Shown: positions 1-11,266, counted from the first letter of the stretch. The stretch is 64,000 nucleotides of DNA from Channallabes apus (GCA_030522415.1 CM060114.1:23541304-23605303), one strand, 5' to 3'. Notes: generated by a model from the letters alone, not told the origin. Numbers and translations: made by a program.

Positions 1-592
1 AATATCACCAGGATAGCATTCTTTCACCTCAGAAATATTGCCAAGATAAGAAATATATTGTCGCTAAACGATGCAGAAAAACTAGTTCATGCTTTTATCA
101 CTTCTAGGTTGGACTATTGTAATGCCTTACTGTCTGGTTGTTCTGTTAGGTGCATAAACAAGCTTCAGCTAGTCCAGAATGCAGCAGTGAGAGTCCTCAC
201 TAGAACCAGAAGATATGAGCACATCACCCCTATCCTATCTTCATGACATTGGCTCCCTGTGAAATTTTGCATTGACTTTAAAATACTACTCTTGACATAT
301 AAAAGCATTAAATGGTCTCACGCCGCAGTATCTGAGCGAAGTGTCTTACGATCCGCCACGCATACTTTGGTCAAAGTATGCATTCTGCTTGTCAGTACCG
401 CGTATTATGAAAACTACAGCTGGGGGCATAGCTTTTTCTTACAAAGCCCCAAAATTATGGAATTGTCTTCCAAATAGTGTTCGGGACTCAGACACAGTCT
501 CAGTGTTTAAGTATAGGCTAAAAACCTATTTATTTAGCTCTCCCTTTCACTCTTTCTCTCTCTCTCTCTGTCGAGCTACACGTCATTTCTGA
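1..592 (+). pseudogene. L2 LINE ORF2 C-terminus, degenerate
   Basis: This encodes the thumb and C-terminal part of an L2 reverse transcriptase (recognisable stretches [13 protein letters not shown] and [15 protein letters not shown]). Breaks are visible against the sister copy at 53.1 kb: a stop at 244-246 where that copy keeps an open codon, and a one-base insertion near 302 (AAAAGC against AAAGC) that moves the frame. The last open stretch runs 341-592. It cannot make a working enzyme. Confidence 0.8.
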
Positions 593-1210
593 GCTGCCAG
601 TGATCCAGACTCCCTCTGCCCTCCGGACCTGTCTGATCCATCCTGGTGCCCCGTTTCTGGTTGGAGGTCTCGTCGCATGGATGCCCCGTGTGTCTCTTTT
701 GGATGTGTCTGGTGTCTGGGGATGATTCTATCTACTTAGAAGATGGTTCTGGCCTCGACTGGTGTTGTCAGCTGTTTCTCTGAGGACTTGACAATTCGAC
801 AGTTCAGGACTGGAACTTTCTACAAGTCTATCTGAGTCTCCAATAACTACTGGACTCCATTTTACATCAACTATTATATCATCAATTAACATCAACTATT
901 ATAGCTGAACCTATCACTTAACACTGTATAAATGCAGATAATTTCCTGCTATCTGTTTCACCCAAATGATGATGGGTTCCCTGTTGAGTCTGGTTCCTCT
1001 CAAGGTTTCTTCCTATTACCATCTCAGGGAGTTTTTCCTTGCCACTGTCGCCCTCGGCTTGCTCACCAGGGACTATCTGAACATTTTGATTCATACACAT
1101 TCCATACAAACTTAAATAATTCTTTTGATTGTGTAAAGCTGTTTTGAGACAATGTCAATTGTTAAAAGCGCTATACAAATAAAATTGAATTGAAAAATTG
1201 AATTGAATTT
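1..1210 (+). mobile_element. L2-clade LINE, 3' end
   Basis: This is the 3' part of a non-LTR retrotransposon whose 5' part lies outside the window. The C-terminal end of the reverse transcriptase ORF (to about 592) is followed by about 600 bases of 3' UTR ending in ATACAAATAAAATTGAATTG and further AATTG units, the tail style of fish L2 elements. Its coding part matches the L2 fragment at 53.05-53.58 kb almost base for base, and the same family restarts at 60.5 kb, so three plus-strand L2 pieces lie in the window. Clade assignment is from recognition of the protein motifs, not from a search. Confidence 0.8.
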
Positions 1211-1319
1211 AATAATAGTAGTAATATATATGATGATAAACATATGAATTTATTTTCTAATATAATATTTGATAACGATTTTGTAGGGGTGCATTTTAGC
1301 GCATAATATCGGCACTTTG

Positions 1320-1390
1320 GGCACTGGCTGGGAATCGAACCCGGGCCTTCCGCATGGCAGACGAATTACCTACCACTGAGCCACCAGTGC
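1320..1390 (-). tRNA. tRNA-Gly(GCC)-like sequence
   Basis: The minus strand folds as a cloverleaf. The 7-bp acceptor stem GCACTGG/CCAGTGC is perfect (extendable by two G-C pairs), the D-arm is GGCTCAGTGGTAGG, and a weak 5-bp anticodon stem encloses loop CTGCCAT with anticodon GCC. The T-arm CCGGG TTCGATT CCCAG has one C/A mismatch. Length and order match eukaryotic tRNA-Gly(GCC). The base after the acceptor is C instead of the usual A discriminator, so this may be a retroposed or pseudo copy. Confidence 0.55.
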
Positions 1391-1696
1391 CCGCGTATAT
1401 TTAAAGCACATGAATCTTTGCAGTCTTTTTGCACACATGCGCGGGTGAGTTACAACAATAATAATAATAACAACAATAATAAATTCGGAGAACTACTACT
1501 ACTAATAATAATTATACACTCAAAGAAGTACCATCATTGAAGGAGAGAAGAAAATGAAGAATAAATACATATCAGTTTGAGCTTAACATGTTTATGAGCT
1601 CTGTCGCTTGCTGTCAATGGGTGCCTAAGAGACATAACACATTTTTCGGCTTCAGTAGTCAGACAATACTTCAGACTGAAACCAGACTGCCCCCTA
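1391..1696. other. intergenic, trinucleotide-rich
   Basis: No gene is seen. An imperfect (AAT)n/(ACT)n tract occupies about 1450-1513. The remainder shows no recognisable coding or repeat motif. Confidence 0.5.
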
Positions 1697-3276
1697 CACT
1701 GTAAAAAAATTCCTGCTACTCCAACTAAAAAATTTCTAGTGACCTGTTGCACCTAAAATTTTTAGTTGGCTCAATTTAAGTTGTGTAAACTATTTTGTTT
1801 TTGCTGTGCTGATTACCTCTAAATGTACACACAAATTGAAATAAAACATTCTGTCAACTAAATGTTCTATGCTGAATAAACATGCCTAGTTAGTCCAACA
1901 AGCAGTCTCAAATTGAAATATAATGTTGTGTCAATTAAATGTTCCAAGTTGACTGAAAGGTACATTTTGAATTGGAAATTATGCTTGCATAATTATAAAA
2001 TTAACATCTTAAAGATTACTTGAGTAGGTTATTCACTGTAGCCACATTTCAAATAACATGACACATTCCTCTAAATTAGAATATTTGAATTTTTTAATGT
2101 AAACTTTAAACACCTGTTAAAGACTATCAACATTGATTAAGTGCAATCCAGCTACTCTATTTCAACAAATAAACAACTGCTGCATTGTTATAACAAAATA
2201 TGCAAATAACATTCCAAAATGCAAGAATGAAACTGTGCCCTTAACATTCATGTTACAAAGCTTACTAATATCACACTCAGTCAAAACAGTATCCTGGAAA
2301 AATAGACTTCTGCCTTGTAGAACAAAACATACGGATATTTCTCAGTAAAAACGTGCAGTGGCTTATTTGAAAATAAAATATTTGCTTTAACTCAGAAATG
2401 GTTTAAGATAAAAAAAAATAAATAAATGTTGTGAAATAATTTTGCCAAGCTCCAAGATATTCTCCCTAATATCTGAAATACAAAAAGAAAAATATATGAA
2501 TAACTAATTAAGTAACCGTTTGTAGTTCAAAACCATAAAACAACCATAGTGAAATGTGCCAATAATTAAAAAATGCTAGACAAAAAAATGTCCGTTTAGC
2601 CATTATAACTGTTTTCAGACAATATACTGTAAGGTTAATGAATGATGAAGGAGTGAGAACATTAAGCTCCCTCAGTGGCACACTAACGCGCAGTCTTTTT
2701 CAAATTGCCTTTGAAATTATCAGTCATTAAAATGATTAAAATGCATGTAACGTAAGTAAACGTTAGCGGTTTCATAGATTAACATTAATGTCAATGTACA
2801 TACCAACTGAAAAAAAAAATGCCTTAGGAGCTGAAACGAGTGCATTGCCAGATAACTACTGTAACACTCCAAATTATATAAATAAACACTCGAAAATATA
2901 ATGTTCTAAAGCTTGCTGCTGGATAATATACATGTTATAAAGCTAAAATTGCTGATTACTTTGCAGGACAGTTAGTTTCCATGAAGTACTCACCATTTCG
3001 GGAGGAAATAGCGGGAAGTTCGAAAATTCTGGAAGAACGCTTTTGCGCATGCGCAGAGGTCCCTCTTGTTCGTCCAACATAAAATTGTTTGTGTGCAGTT
3101 AAATGTTTCATGACCACAGTTATACTCGTTGCCTTGATTAAACTTTCGTAGTTGAGTAATGAAATTTATACAATCATTGAGAAAGCATATTTTTCTTTTT
3201 TGACACCAGCATTATATTAGCCCAACATATATTTATTTTTTCCAACAACTATTTTCAGTATTCATTTTTTACAGTG
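1697..3276. mobile_element. CACTA (EnSpm)-like non-autonomous DNA transposon
   Basis: The left end CACTGTAAAAAAATTC and the right end ATTTTTTACAGTG form a terminal inverted repeat of about 12 bp starting CACTG, with TA on both sides as a possible target duplication. The 1.58-kb interior is AT-rich with no usable ORF. CACTG/CAGTG termini suggest the CACTA (EnSpm) superfamily. Superfamily is inferred from the termini only. Confidence 0.6.
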
Positions 3277-3365
3277 TACAGATAATGAAGGTCATTTTCA
3301 CAGCTTCCCGCGGGAAGTCGCGGGATCCCTTTTCTGAAAATGTCCGTTTTTAAAGGCCAGATCTG

Positions 3366-3444
3366 TATAACCTCGGTCAGGTGGCGTCATTTGATTAGGT
3401 GCACCTGGAGGTTATAAATAGGCATGAACCGGAAACATCCTCAG
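3366..3444 (+). repeat. DIRS-A left inverted terminal repeat
   Basis: About 79 bases whose reverse complement recurs at 4129-4207 with few differences. It contains the GGTTATAAATA promoter-like box. The same sequence recurs at 50.59-50.67 kb and 56.65-56.74 kb in the other two DIRS-like copies. Confidence 0.75.
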
Positions 3445-3473
3445 CTCTTTTTGTCTTCAAGGACTGACATTGT

Positions 3474-3532
3474 TGTGTGTGTGTGTGTGTGTGTGTACGT
3501 GTGTGTGTGCGTGTGTGTGTGAGTGTGTTCGT
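3474..3532. repeat. (GT)n microsatellite
   Basis: An interrupted GT tract within the 5' region of the DIRS-A element. Confidence 0.9.
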
Positions 3533-3726
3533 GCAAACGCTCAAAGTTAGACGACAGGTTTCAGTCAGGTGGCCGGATAAGGGGCCTCAATGATGGCCCC
3601 TCCCCTTCTTGGCAACTTCCATGATGAGTTAACTCTTTCATGGAATACGCCATATTCATCCCATGTTTTTGTGATATTGACATTGATTTGTTCGAATGCT
3701 GCTGATCCGAAAAGTGCAATTTTATA

Positions 3727-3960
3727 TGATGATGCTCCAGATTAAAAGAGATGCTTGCTGACTATCTCTCTCCTGGGAGCTCATCCTCCCTGAAAAAATC
3801 CACACTCCCCACCAAGCCGTGTAGACTAACATCTTCGTTGGTGGGAAAAGCTTTTTCAGACAGCGGGTCAGGCTGGTGCTGCCCTGCACACAATGGCTTT
3901 GCAAGCATACCAGGCTGACCTACTGAGAGATATGAGCACTGGCGGGTCTATTGATGATGC
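3727..3960 (+). pseudogene. DIRS ORF1 (gag-like) remnant
   Basis: The nucleotide sequence parallels the ORF1 remnants of the other two DIRS copies (shared GACTATCTCTCTCCTGGGA, then TGTAGACT.ACATCTTC, then AAGCATACCAGGCTGACC). An in-frame TAA follows the first few codons (CCA GAT TAA) and the reading frame is lost after 3960, where the large internal deletion begins. Confidence 0.6.
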
Positions 3961-4128
3961 GGTGTTTTTACGTTGGTATTCTCGTTCCCATAGCATTGAG
4001 TGTAGCTTTTGAAAGGGAATGTCTCGGGTTACTTTGCTGTAACCGTTACCTGAAAAAGTTGGAACGAGATGCTGCGCTCCAATGCTGCACTATGGGTGTG
4101 ACTGGACATCCTTTCAGACAAAATTGAC

Positions 4129-4207
4129 CTGAGGATGGTTCTGGTTCATGCCTATTTATAACTTCCAGGTGCACCTAATCAAATGATGTCACCTGACCGA
4201 GGTTATA
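4129..4207 (-). repeat. DIRS-A right inverted terminal repeat
   Basis: Reverse complement of the left arm (3366-3444), including the TATTTATAAC box read in the opposite direction. Confidence 0.75.
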
Positions 4208-4345
4208 TATGCCAAAATCTTTGCCATGTTTGACACACATGCTTCAACAACCGGTCACGTGGAGAGCGTTCCCATAGCATTTTCATGCAGCATCTCGTTC
4301 CCACTTTTTCAGGGAACAGGGTTATAGTAAAGTAACCCGAGAAGA

Positions 4346-6107
4346 TCTCCATAGCAGTTCCTAAGAAAAGAAAGGGAAAAAATTCACTGGATTCACTGGT
4401 TTTGATTCATAGGCACCACTTTGTGAATTGTTACCTTTGTTTGGTCTCAGTATTTTTGAAAATTGTATTGTACTGTACTTAAGAATTGTTTGGGTTCTCT
4501 AATGATAATTGATGTTAGTATGCAAACAGTGTGAATTTTTTAAATGATCAATTTTTTTGAGGAAAATAATTAAAAGGGGAAAAAACGATACCCCTAGGGT
4601 GAACATGCATATGCGCGCGCACACACAAACACACACACGCAACCATGCACTCACATGTCTCTCGAAGCACACTTGGATCTTCATTAACAAGGCCATCTAA
4701 GCTTTTGAACATGCAACTATTTATAGGGGGAGCTCATATCACAGAGGGATACTTACTCATTATGACAAAAAAAGGGGAGGCGAGTGAGGAGAGCATGTGA
4801 TCAGAATCAAAGGACAAGAAAGAGTGAGGAAAATGAAGTAACAAAGATCTTTTTTTTAAAAAAAAGGAAGTTAATCAGATGAATAGGTGAGGTGAGAATA
4901 TGTTATGAAAAACTAAGGAGAGGCACATCAAAGAAAAGCAACATTACTAAACGTATAGCATAAAAGGGAGAGGATGCTGTCATTATATAGGAATTAAAAT
5001 GGACAGAGCATGACAGATAGGAATAATAAAGAGCTAGAGGAAAAATAGCAGGTTAAAAAGAGAGAAGTAAAAAGGAGAATAAACAATGCAAGGAAAGTGA
5101 ATAGTTTAAAGAAAAAAAAGTGGCTGATGTATGGTGGCAGGAGAAAAGAAACTGATGTAAAACAGGACAGATGAGCACTATAAAATAAAGCAGACAGTGA
5201 AGAGATGAAAAAAGCTAGTTAATATAAGATGTCAGCGGAAAGAAGATAAACAAGAAGAAAGCAATAAGAAAAGTTAAGAAAAATAAGGATAAGGAAAGGT
5301 GAGGAATAGGATAAATAACATACAGTAGGGATGCTGTCAAAAATACTTACGTATTTTGTCTTCAACAAATCCACATATGCAAATAACACTGAAATGTATG
5401 TTAAATTAATTCATCAAAAATGTTTTGGCTGTTCTAAAGCCTTTCTAATGCCCCAGTGATATACCCTAAACAGAATAAGCTTTACATTAATAGAAATCTG
5501 CCAATGCTATGTGGGTTTACTTTAAATCTGTATATACTTATACCATATAAATATATTACATGAGAGGGAGTGCTGTCGTGCTGGTTATCAGCATGGCTGT
5601 GATGCAGTCATGATTAAAAGGGCACCGCCCTTGTGTCTTTATTTAATAAGTTATTTGGATTTGCCATCACATATCTCCCAATGAGTAGTGGAACTAAGAA
5701 ACCGCAACAAACCATACCAGTGGAGCTGGTGAACGACAATTACCGACTGTCTAGGGTTAAAAGTAGTTTTAAATTTCTCCCATACTATGTACCCAAAATG
5801 TGAGGAGAATAAACCATGGATGTGGTAAACAGTCCTGTAAATCATGTTTTCTTTATATTAAGACTTATTCTGCTTTGGAATATCAGCTAAATTAACTTCC
5901 GGGCCCTAGGGTTAAATACCAAATAGTTGTAAATTGAAAGGTAATGCACCATGGTGTACAATCACTTGTTCAAGTAGTGTTCTTGGGATTCAGCCAAGCT
6001 AGTTACCTTTCTAGCTAGGCTTTGGCGTTAATAAAATGACACTGAAGCAATATGACTTGGAAGCAGTTATTACGTAGGCAAAGTATTATTTCCCTCACTT
6101 CTCTCAT
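4346..6107. other. intergenic, no recognised gene
   Basis: Contains a short CA-rich tract around 4612-4640 and a long purine-rich stretch (about 4760-5330, GAAAAG/AGGAAA words). Open frames here are short and low-complexity. I see no conserved motif, RNA gene or clear repeat family. Confidence 0.5.
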
Positions 6108-6250
6108 TAATTGTCTATACTGCTTACCCCGTACAGAGTCGTAGGGGGTTTAAACGAAACCAGAGTACCCAGAGAAAATACATCAAGCACGAGGACAACA
6201 TGCACATTCAAGTCCTGAACCCTGGAAGTATGTGGCCATAGTGCTGACAA
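6108..6250. repeat. diverged dispersed teleost repeat
   Basis: Words such as ACCAGAGTACCCAGAGAAAA followed by CAAGCACGAGGACAACATGCACA resemble the conserved body of a very common fish tRNA/L2-related retroposon (compare the opposite-strand copy at 46.82-47.09 kb). It is strongly degraded and has no clean ends. Confidence 0.5.
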
Positions 6251-6366
6251 CTATGCTACTTTCCAAGATATAAAAATCTATAAATATGATTAAAGACTTT
6301 AAAACACACATTTTCATTCATTTTTCTAATTTCAAATTTCTAAACCTCAATTTCTCATATCCATAT

Positions 6367-7040
6367 ACAGCTGTGGAAAAAAATAAGAGACAACTGCAAA
6401 ACAGATACTTGTATTTTTGAGATGAACAGGTTTGCTTCATCTTTTTGTGAACTGCTGACAATATGTCTAATAAATTTAAAAATATAACTATTGTTATTAA
6501 GAGTATATATTTAAGTGAAATGACATCATTCATTCATTCATTCATTTTCTATACCGCTTAATCCTGTGTTCAGGGTCGCGGGGGGCCTGGAGCCTATCCC
6601 AGGGGACTTCGGGCACTAGGCGGGGTACACCCTGTACAGGGTGCCAATCCATCGCAGGGCAAACACACATACACACACTCACACACCCAATCACACACTA
6701 CGGGCAATTTGGGAACGCCGAAATGACATCATAACACATACAAATAACCCAAGATGCAGTACTTGCAGAGCTTTAATGACTGAAAAAAAAAACAGAATAC
6801 AGATAATTTGTAAATCCTTTGGCTAAATTAAGAAATCAGTATTTTGTGGAATTACCCTAATTTGCAATTACAGCTTTCATAAGTTTTGACATGCTATTCA
6901 CCAATTTTTCACACTGCTATTGAGTAACTTCATACCACTTTTTTTTTTTTTTTTTTTTGCAAAAAAGCAAACAGCTCAGCTTTGCTTGATGGCGCATCTT
7001 CCTCTTCAAGACACTCCAAAAGTTTTCTGGAGTAAAATGC
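6367..7040 (-). mobile_element. Tc1/mariner relic, truncated
   Basis: It begins CAGCTGTGGAAAAAAATAAG, a terminal sequence I recognise from a fish Tc1/mariner family. Words from the far end of the transposase gene read in reverse follow (AATCAGTATTTTGTGGAAT, TTACAGCTTTCATAAG). It is interrupted at 6530-6719 by a retroposon and carries a long T run at 6938-6959. The other end is missing. No intact coding frame remains. Confidence 0.6.
6530..6719 (-). mobile_element. short retroposon (L2/SINE-type tail) with 13-bp TSD
   Basis: Read on the minus strand it carries GCCCTGCGATGGATTGGCAC, GGGTGTACCCCGCCTAG, GGGATAGGCTCCAGGCCCCC and AAGCGGTATAGAAAATGAATG, ending in an (ATGA)n tail. This is a widespread teleost retroposon body. 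GAAATGACATCAT flanks it exactly at 6517-6529 and 6720-6732, a 13-bp target-site duplication, which shows insertion by target-primed reverse transcription into the Tc1/mariner relic. Confidence 0.8.
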
Positions 7041-8060
7041 AGTGCTCTCTTGTTTATTGCAGAGCTGTATGTAGTAATAGATGCACCCATATTTTTTATA
7101 TATGAACGCTTGTATCATATATACTGTAAGAGTCTGTAATCTACAAAATAGAAAACACAGATTTGCTGTAAATCATAAGCGTTAATTACTAAGAGACAGT
7201 CAAGACTTAAAATAATGCAATAGAAAGATAAAAATAATGCTGGGAGAGAATATGGACAATGTAGAAAGAGGAAGGAGTTGAGCAGGGCTAAGGAAGAAGA
7301 TCAGAGAGATGAGGTGAAACAGGAAGAGTAAAGAGAGGCAAGATAAGACGGAGCAGTGCAGCATCTCCTCTGTGACCTTTTAGGATGCAAGAATCTAATG
7401 AGGCCTGTCTTTTCCTTTTCTCATTACCCTCTCTGCGTTTTATCATGCACATGAAACACACAGACCACCACCACTGAAACGCCACCCCACAAAAAGCCAA
7501 AGCATTGCTTTGTGTTCTTTCCTTCACCCTCCCTTTAATCTTCTTTTTTTTCACTTGTTCTCTGATACAGCTCCAACCTAAAGGTTAAAGAATAGTTTTC
7601 ACACATGCTTAGCCACCTAATCATTGCTACACAAGCAGGGACAAAGAGAAAAGGATTAAAGAGGCAGCCAGAAGAAAGTAACAAATAAACAAAACCAATA
7701 ATAAAAGACAAGAACAGGGATAAATGGACAGGATTGTATAATTTAAAGAGGTAATTCATATTTTGTGTAGACTTTAATTTGATAGTCATATTGTTAGGGC
7801 CGTACAGTTCCAGTGTGTGGGGGTTTATCATGATTCATTGTGTGTGATTTTTCCTTGTGCTTGGTAGATTTTTTGGTAGTTTAGCAAATTTTATAACTTG
7901 CTGGTACTGTAAATGCATTGGCCTCTAAACTGTCATAATTTTCACATATTTCTCTATATATTTATATTTTCTCTTTCACTAGTTCTTTAGTGAACTTGTG
8001 TGTGTGATGCCCTGTGATGAACTGTTGCTCAGTGAAGGATGTGATTCTGCCTTGTATTGT
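7041..8060. other. intergenic, no recognised gene
   Basis: Open frames at 7288-7554 and 7535-7831 (minus) have no recognisable domain and lie in simple, AT-rich or CT-rich sequence. I see nothing that supports a gene here. Confidence 0.45.
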
Positions 8061-8257
8061 CTAATACGATTCAAGATTCAAGATTCAAAGAACTTTATTA
8101 ATCCCAAAGGGAAATTGCTTATGCTCGGTTACAGGTGCTCACAGTTGTTAACTAAGGAAGGTAATAAATAAAAAAAATAAAAAATAAAAAATGGGTAAGT
8201 ATTAGTGTCCTGTTGTATACCAGTCAGTGAAAAAATCCACATACATGTGTGTATGAG

Positions 8258-9307
8258 TTACAGAGAAGAGTTGTAAAGTTTTATGGCCGTTGGGAGAAAG
8301 GATCTCCTGTGACGCTCAGTGGAACACTTGATAGTAATCAGTCTCTGGCTGAAACTGCTCCTCTGTTCAGCCAAAACACTGTATAGCGGGTGAGAAGGAT
8401 TGTTCACAATGGATTGTACTTTGGACAGAATCCTCCTCTTTGCTACTACATCCACCGAGTCAAGCTCCATGCCTAGCACAGATCCGGCCTTTTTAATTGA
8501 CTTGTCCAGTTTGTTCTTATCAGACACCTTAATGTTACCACCCCAACAGACCACAGCGTAAAAAATGACACTCGCCACAACGGTCTCATAGAACATCTGT
8601 AGAATGGTATTACAGACGTTAAAAGACCTGAGCCTTCGAAGAAAGTACAATCGACTCTGACCTTTCTTGTAGAGTGCCGTTGTGTTGAGTGACCAGTCAA
8701 GTTTGTTGTCCAGATAAACTCCCAGATATTTGTAATCGGAGACAATGTCCACTATCTCCCCCTTGACAGATATAGGAGTCACAGGGGTCTTGCTTCTCCT
8801 AAAGTCTACCACCATCTCCTTTGTTTTCCTGATGTTGAGTTGTAGGTGATTACGCTCACACCAGGAAACGAAGTCATCCACAACAGACTGGTACTCCGGG
8901 GTGTCACCCTCCTCTATACACCCAACAACCACAGAGTCGTCAGAGAACTTCTGCAGGTGGCATGACTCTGAGTTATATCTAAAGTTGGATGTATAGAGGG
9001 TGAAAAGAAACGGAGACAGTACCGTCCCCTGGGGAGCTCCAGTGCTGCAGATCAAAGTCTCTGACACACAGTTCTTTAGTCGGACATACTGGGGGCGACA
9101 GGTCAGGTAGTCCATGATCCAGGAAACCAAGCGGGTGTCAATGTTTATGTTCCTTAATTTCTCCCCCAGTACTGCTGGTTGGATGGTGTTGAAGGCACTG
9201 GAGAAGTCAAAGAACATCATCCTTACGGAGGTCCTAGGCTTGTCAAGGTGAGAGTAGGTGCGATGTAGCAGGTGTATTATGGCGTCATCAACACCCATGA
9301 ACGGCAA
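8258..9307 (-). pseudogene. LINE reverse transcriptase, main part
   Basis: A 349-codon open frame. It contains the RT palm: DFSSAFNTIQ (catalytic Asp block), STGAPQGTVLSPFLFTLY (the APQG block), then LQKFSDDSVVVG with the DD catalytic pair in place of the usual ADD. The thumb and C-terminal region run to FLPTAIKLYNSSL. It lacks its own real start: the preceding piece of the same protein is in another frame (9288-9698), so a frameshift lies at about 9288-9307. Confidence 0.8.
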
Positions 9308-9698
9308 ACTGAAGAGGGTCCAGAGAGGACTTCACCAGGGGACGAAGTGTATCCAGGATCAGTCTCTCAAACACTTTCATAATGTGCGATGTTAAAGCAA
9401 CCGGCCTGTAGTCGTTCTGGGCACAGGGACGTGGTGTTTTGGGTACCGGCACAATGCATGATGTTTTCCACAGTGCAGGGACTTTCTGAAGAGACAGACT
9501 CAGGCTAAAGAGGTACTGGAGGACACCACATAGTTGGGGAGCACAGGATTTCAGGACTCTCAGATTGATCTTATCCGGACCTACAGCTTTTGTAGGGCTG
9601 ATCTTACTCAGGCCATGTTTAACCTGATCCACTGAGATGTTGATTGCTGGGAGTGCAGGAGTAGTGACTGTGACTGTTCTCTGTGTAGGGGAGGACAT
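9288..9698 (-). pseudogene. LINE reverse transcriptase, N-terminal fingers piece
   Basis: This encodes the region before the palm, with KAVGPDKINLRVLKSCAPQL, ALWKTSCIVPVPKTPRP and NDYRPVALTSHIMKVFERLI, typical of LINE RT blocks 0-2. It ends at a stop soon after LDPLQFAVHG, where the family normally continues into the 349-codon frame, so the gene is broken by a frameshift. Upstream coding sequence has been lost by 5' truncation. Confidence 0.75.
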
Positions 9699-9709
9699 AG
9701 GATAATATA

Positions 9710-10104
9710 GGATTATAATTATAATTAAAGATAATTATATTATCTAATATATTATATATAAAACCCATATAAATATTATATTTATATGTATAATATTATA
9801 TTATCATGGCATGCGCCAGTGATGGGCGCCCCTAAATCTCGTCCTCGCTCACTTCGTAGGCTTACTAGGTATGTTCCCTCCCCTTTATGCAGGTATTAGA
9901 AGGAGCAAGGCCAAGGAAAATGGGCATAGCTGGAGAAGAATTATCTTTAATGGATCTTTGGCGCTTTCCCCGCGCTATAAAATCAAGATGGGCAGTGTAG
10001 CTTGCGGTCCTGGAGCAGAGTTGCGCAGAGGACGCTAAGAACATGGGAGAGTGGTATGTAACACGCCCCAGGGACACGCCAAAGGGCATATAATTAGAGC
10101 AGAG
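9710..10104. other. AT-rich tract and unrecognised sequence
   Basis: 9710-9805 is almost pure A/T with TATATTA words. 9815-10104 is of balanced composition with a 74-codon minus-strand frame but nothing I recognise. I considered spliceosomal RNA and could not match one. Confidence 0.4.
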
Positions 10105-10250
10105 ACTGTGAGCCAGGCCTTCTCATCCACTGTCAGTGTCTGACTTCACAAATGTGATCCTGGAAGAATTGTCCTAAAAACACACTCCTAAACCTTGTGG
10201 AAATCCTTGACAGAAGAATTGAATCCTATGGATTAAGAACGCTAAGAAAA
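10105..10250 (+). pseudogene. Tc1-like transposase 3' fragment
   Basis: Words such as GAGCCAGGCCTTCTCATCCA, GTCTGACTTCACAAATGTGA and AACACACTCCTAAACCTTGT match by recognition the end of a fish Tc1-like transposase gene different from those at 10.3, 41.8 and 43.5 kb. Frames are disrupted and no terminal repeat is visible. Confidence 0.5.
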
Positions 10251-10316
10251 ATATTACTTTATATTTGACTTTTACTCCAAAAGTGTATGACTGATGTTGT
10301 GCCATCTTTATACCTA

Positions 10317-10551
10317 CAGTGGCTTGCAAAAGTACTCGGCCCCCTTGAACTTTTCCACATTTTGTCACATTACAGCCACAAACATGAATACATTTTATTG
10401 GAATTCCACGTGAAAGACCAATACAAAGTGGTGTACACGTGAGAAGTGGAAAGAAAATCATACATGATTCCAAATATTTTTTATAAATAAATAACTGCAA
10501 AGTGGGCTGTGCGTAATTATTCAGCCCCCTTTGGTCTGAGTGCAGTCAGTT
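10317..10551 (+). repeat. Tc1-A left end, piece 1
   Basis: Left terminal inverted repeat and subterminal region. The 235 bases correspond to the inverted right end at 38830-39055. It ends at the AGTT (10548-10551) duplicated by the Gypsy insertion. Confidence 0.9.
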
Positions 10552-11263
10552 TGTAGCGCGGCCATATAAAGGGGCAGTTAAACAGCAGGGGAATGAATTA
10601 GGAGCTAATGTTGCTCACCTGCACCAACAAACTGGCCCCAGTCGGTTATTTTCGTCACCAAGACAACGGTGCTTTGGTTCCGGGGTTACGCTCACGCGCG
10701 CATGCGCAGCCGTGCCGCGAGGGAACCCCGATGACCTATCTGGTCACGTGTGCCGGTATAAAGCCGGAACCGGCATGACATTCGTGACGGAGAGATGAGT
10801 CAGCGCGCTGCAGTAGTTGTGAGAGAAAGAGAGCCTGTTTGGTCGTATTTTGGATTACCTTGCCGGATTGCCATTCAGTACCCTTCTCATTCCGTTTCTT
10901 CGTTCTCCCAGATTTACCATCATTTCCTGGTGAGAACAAACCGTCTCTCCTGTATACCATCCCATTCATTCAATAGCACGGACTTGGACATTCATACATA
11001 CGCACTCACACACTCGCACACACTACTGACATTGTATATATTTGTTTATATTTTGTATATATTATTTTTTCGTTGCACTTCATTTGTTTGTTTGTCTTTT
11101 GTAAATAATACACTTTGGTTTGGTTTTGGAATTTGTTGTTGTCACTGTCTTTCCTTGCTCCGCGAAGGTTGCGCAATACCGGAAGTGAGTGTAATCTGCC
11201 CGTATATAGATTTATATACCCGTTTTAGTGTAATTAGCTCTAAAAATAAATCTGAGCGTTACA
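10552..11263 (+). repeat. Gypsy-like 5' LTR
   Basis: Starts TGTAGCGCGGCC and ends TCTGAGCGTTACA. A TATA-like GGTATAAAGCC lies near 10754; the 3' LTR copy reads GGTATAACGCC there. AAATAAATCT near the 3' end could supply the polyadenylation signal. Confidence 0.9.
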
Positions 11264-11266
11264 TAT

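Larger units (their letters stand above)
3355..4345 (+). mobile_element. DIRS-like retrotransposon A, internally deleted
   Basis: The left arm begins TATAACCTCGGTCAGGTGGC at 3366 and is repeated inverted at 4129-4207 near the right end. Inverted termini are a hallmark of DIRS-type tyrosine-recombinase retroelements. Between them is a remnant of ORF1 (3727-3960), alignable by eye to the DIRS pieces at 53.7-54.1 kb and 57.2-57.7 kb. RT, RNase H and recombinase regions are absent. A second inverted pair (4025-4080 against 4293-4343) lies inside the right terminus. A TTATAAATA box at 3412-3420 may be the element promoter. Confidence 0.65.
8060..9705 (-). mobile_element. Rex1/CR1-like LINE, 5'-truncated
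   Basis: A minus-strand non-LTR retrotransposon. The RT ORF is followed on the minus strand by GGGATTAATAAAGTTCTTTG and a tandem TTGAATC tail (8066-8088 on the plus strand), the 3' end style of Rex1/CR1-type fish LINEs. The 5' part, including any endonuclease, is missing before about 9700, as expected from incomplete reverse transcription. Family name is by recognition; moderate certainty. Confidence 0.7.

Noticed and set aside
9815..10104. Possible snRNA (U1-like start CATACCT on the minus strand)
   Set aside because: Only a few bases match; the Sm site and stem-loops of U1 are not present.
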